Below are positions 62,511 through 64,000 of a DNA stretch of 64,000 nucleotides, one piece after another. This DNA is from Pseudoscleropodium purum. Its lineage: Eukaryota > Streptophyta > Bryopsida > Hypnales > Brachytheciaceae. Every line of letters begins with the position of its first letter. The stretch's first letter is position 1. Below the pieces are notes generated by a model. It was not told the origin of the DNA, searched no databases, and saw nothing but the letters and a program-made list of their open reading frames with translations. The stretch covers positions 17,918,001 to 17,982,000 of the forward strand of contig OZ017804.1 of the NCBI GenBank assembly GCA_963969395.1, given 5' to 3'. The position numbers were made by a program, and so were the translations under genes.

Positions 62511-62770
62511 CGTTAAATCCTCCATTCGAAGTGGGCCCAGCAACCTGGAAATTTACCCTTGGGAAAATGCTGGTTTTTAAAAAATTTCAGAGTTCTTTTT
62601 TGGAAATTTTGAATTCATATTTTGCAATTAGAGACCCCCAATTAGCTAGGAGAAGTATAGAACTTACCCTACACACAGCTCAAAATTGGGGACCTTTTTT
62701 TACTTTTATCCCTAGAGAATCCAAAAATGATCATGTTAGACCCACTTTGAAAGGAGGATTTAATATCATG
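62511..62770 (-). repeat. Dispersed repeat, family G, copy 3 (inverted)
   Basis: On the - strand the text runs from a CTCCTTTCAAAGTGGG phrase through CCAATTAGCTAGGAG-like words, parallel to copies 1 and 2. The left part (CCTCCATTCGAAGTGGGCCC on the + strand) matches the right end of copy 2. Confidence 0.45.
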
Positions 62771-63389
62771 CACAAGTGAGCATCAGAATTTTAGAAAGGA
62801 GCACTATTGAGGAAGTCATAAGGTAGGTGTGTCGATTACCGCATGGACAAAATTCAAATCCTTCTTTATAATATTATAGAAACTAACTTGCAAGTTCTAA
62901 ACTTAGTAGGATTTATGGAATGTCATGTTAAGATTCACTTCCGAAAAATAGTGTGCAAAAAGATTTCCTCTTGCAAATTTTGTTTCAACTTAATGATAAC
63001 AAACGTAACATCTAATTTAAAAAGAAGAAGCTTGCAGCCCTTCACCGCACAATGTACGACACCTATACGGTAGCATCAAATCATACTATGAAGGTATTCA
63101 TCCACATACATTCCCTTATTTCAAGAACGGTGTGGTTTGTGTGCAGTGGGTGTCTGGTTATACAAAGTGTGAGATGAATGGTGGGCGCATCTACCTTAGT
63201 ACCATTGTATTTACAAATCCATGCAATTTCAAATTTTCAAAATTAGTGTGAGTTCCTTGTAAAGTTTCTGTAAAGCTGTGCACACAGTTGAAGTGATAAT
63301 TGTCTGTCAATAGAAAGAACCAATGGAAATTTTTGTATGGAATCAAACCACAGACGCACCATGAAGGACAGACGCTGAGACCGAAAAGT
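62771..63389. other. Intergenic DNA
   Basis: No gene was seen. An ATAAGGTAGGTGTG word at about 62818 resembles the TAAGGT termini but has no verified partner. Confidence 0.45.
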
Positions 63390-63945
63390 GGTCCATGGAC
63401 TACTTCATTGTTTTGTTGTAGGAACAAATAATGCACTTATTGATTCAACAATTAGAGCAGTTTCAGTGACTACCTTAGTCATAGGGGGTTGCATCCTTTT
63501 TTAACCCTATAAAGACGGTGCAGATCAAAGTGGTCTATGGATGACTTCATTGTTTCATTACAGGAACAAAGAATGCACCTATGGGTTCACAAATTGTAGC
63601 AGTTTTAGTGACTACCTTGATCACAGTAGACTTGCATCCTTCAACCCTTAAATGACATTGTAGACTTAAAAGTGATCTATGGATGACTTCATTGTTTTAC
63701 TCTGCAAATACAGAATGCATCTATTGGTCCAATAATCCAAGTAGTTTTCATGACTACTTTGGTTACAGAGGGTTGTGTCCTTCCAGGGTCAACCTTGTAA
63801 AGACATTGCGACCCAAAATGGTCCGATGGATTACTTCACTATTAATTGTAAAAAAAAGAGAATGCACCTATTGGTACAATAATCCAAGCAATTTTGGTGA
63901 CTACCTTGGTCATGAAGGACCCTCGAGAATGAAAAGATCCACAAC
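63390..63945 (+). repeat. 142-bp tandem array, four units
   Basis: Units start at 63390, 63532, 63674 and 63820 with periods of 142, 142 and 146 bp. Each runs GGTCYATGGATGACTTCATT, a GAATGCACCTATTGGT segment and GTGACTACCTTGGTCA, and ends with a TGTAAAGACATTG-type tract. The units differ at roughly one position in five. Single inverted relatives lie at 12868-12960 and 50678-50775, so the unit is also dispersed. The array ends just before the window edge. Confidence 0.88.
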
Positions 63946-64000
63946 TAGCCAATGAGCGGTGTTTTTTTGAGACCAACTTGTGTAGAGTTGCAGACCTCCA

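Noticed and set aside
1..64000. tRNA, rRNA or snRNA genes
   Set aside because: No stretch with the expected promoter boxes or cloverleaf was noticed by reading. A covariance-model scan would be needed to exclude them firmly.

Overview
The window is nuclear DNA from a land plant. The evidence is a double-AP2 transcription factor with the plant-specific 9-nt micro-exon, a plant-type CNNM/DUF21 magnesium transporter, a WAT1-type EamA transporter and an F-box protein, all with short GT-AG introns or none, set in AT-rich repeat-filled intergenic DNA. The species cannot be read from this. Most of the window is non-coding, and about 20% is genic.

Layout. 1-22.2 kb is gene-free and holds several families of diverged dispersed repeats and small terminal-inverted-repeat (TIR) elements, including a strikingly GC-rich hAT-type MITE at 6.2 kb. 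22.29-25.54 kb is a nine-exon WRINKLED1-like AP2 gene on the + strand. 26.1-27.9 kb holds an unidentified broken exon and a decayed Tc1-type (DD34E) transposase gene, both on the - strand. 28-37 kb is again repeats and MITEs. 37.61-43.56 kb is a 13-exon CNNM/DUF21-CBS gene (+), with a 22-bp minisatellite and a short uORF upstream. 45.03-46.30 kb is an intronless F-box gene (-), with a 28-bp minisatellite upstream. 50.36-50.61 kb is a second copy of the GC-rich hAT MITE family. 51.49-54.77 kb is a seven-exon WAT1/EamA transporter gene (-), with one exon junction that does not keep frame. 55-64 kb has no recognisable gene but holds a 179-bp tandem duplication, a Stowaway-like MITE and a 142-bp tandem array at the right edge.

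The four genes are independent transcription units with no operon-like logic. One is a likely lipid or wax regulator, one a Mg2+ transporter, one a ubiquitin-ligase adaptor and one a drug/metabolite-type transporter. The points most worth following are the DD34E transposase in a plant genome with six in-frame stops and no frameshift, the GC-rich hAT MITE pair with intact 8-bp target-site duplications, the group of MITEs sharing TAAGGT termini, and the unexplained exon junction in the WAT1 gene.
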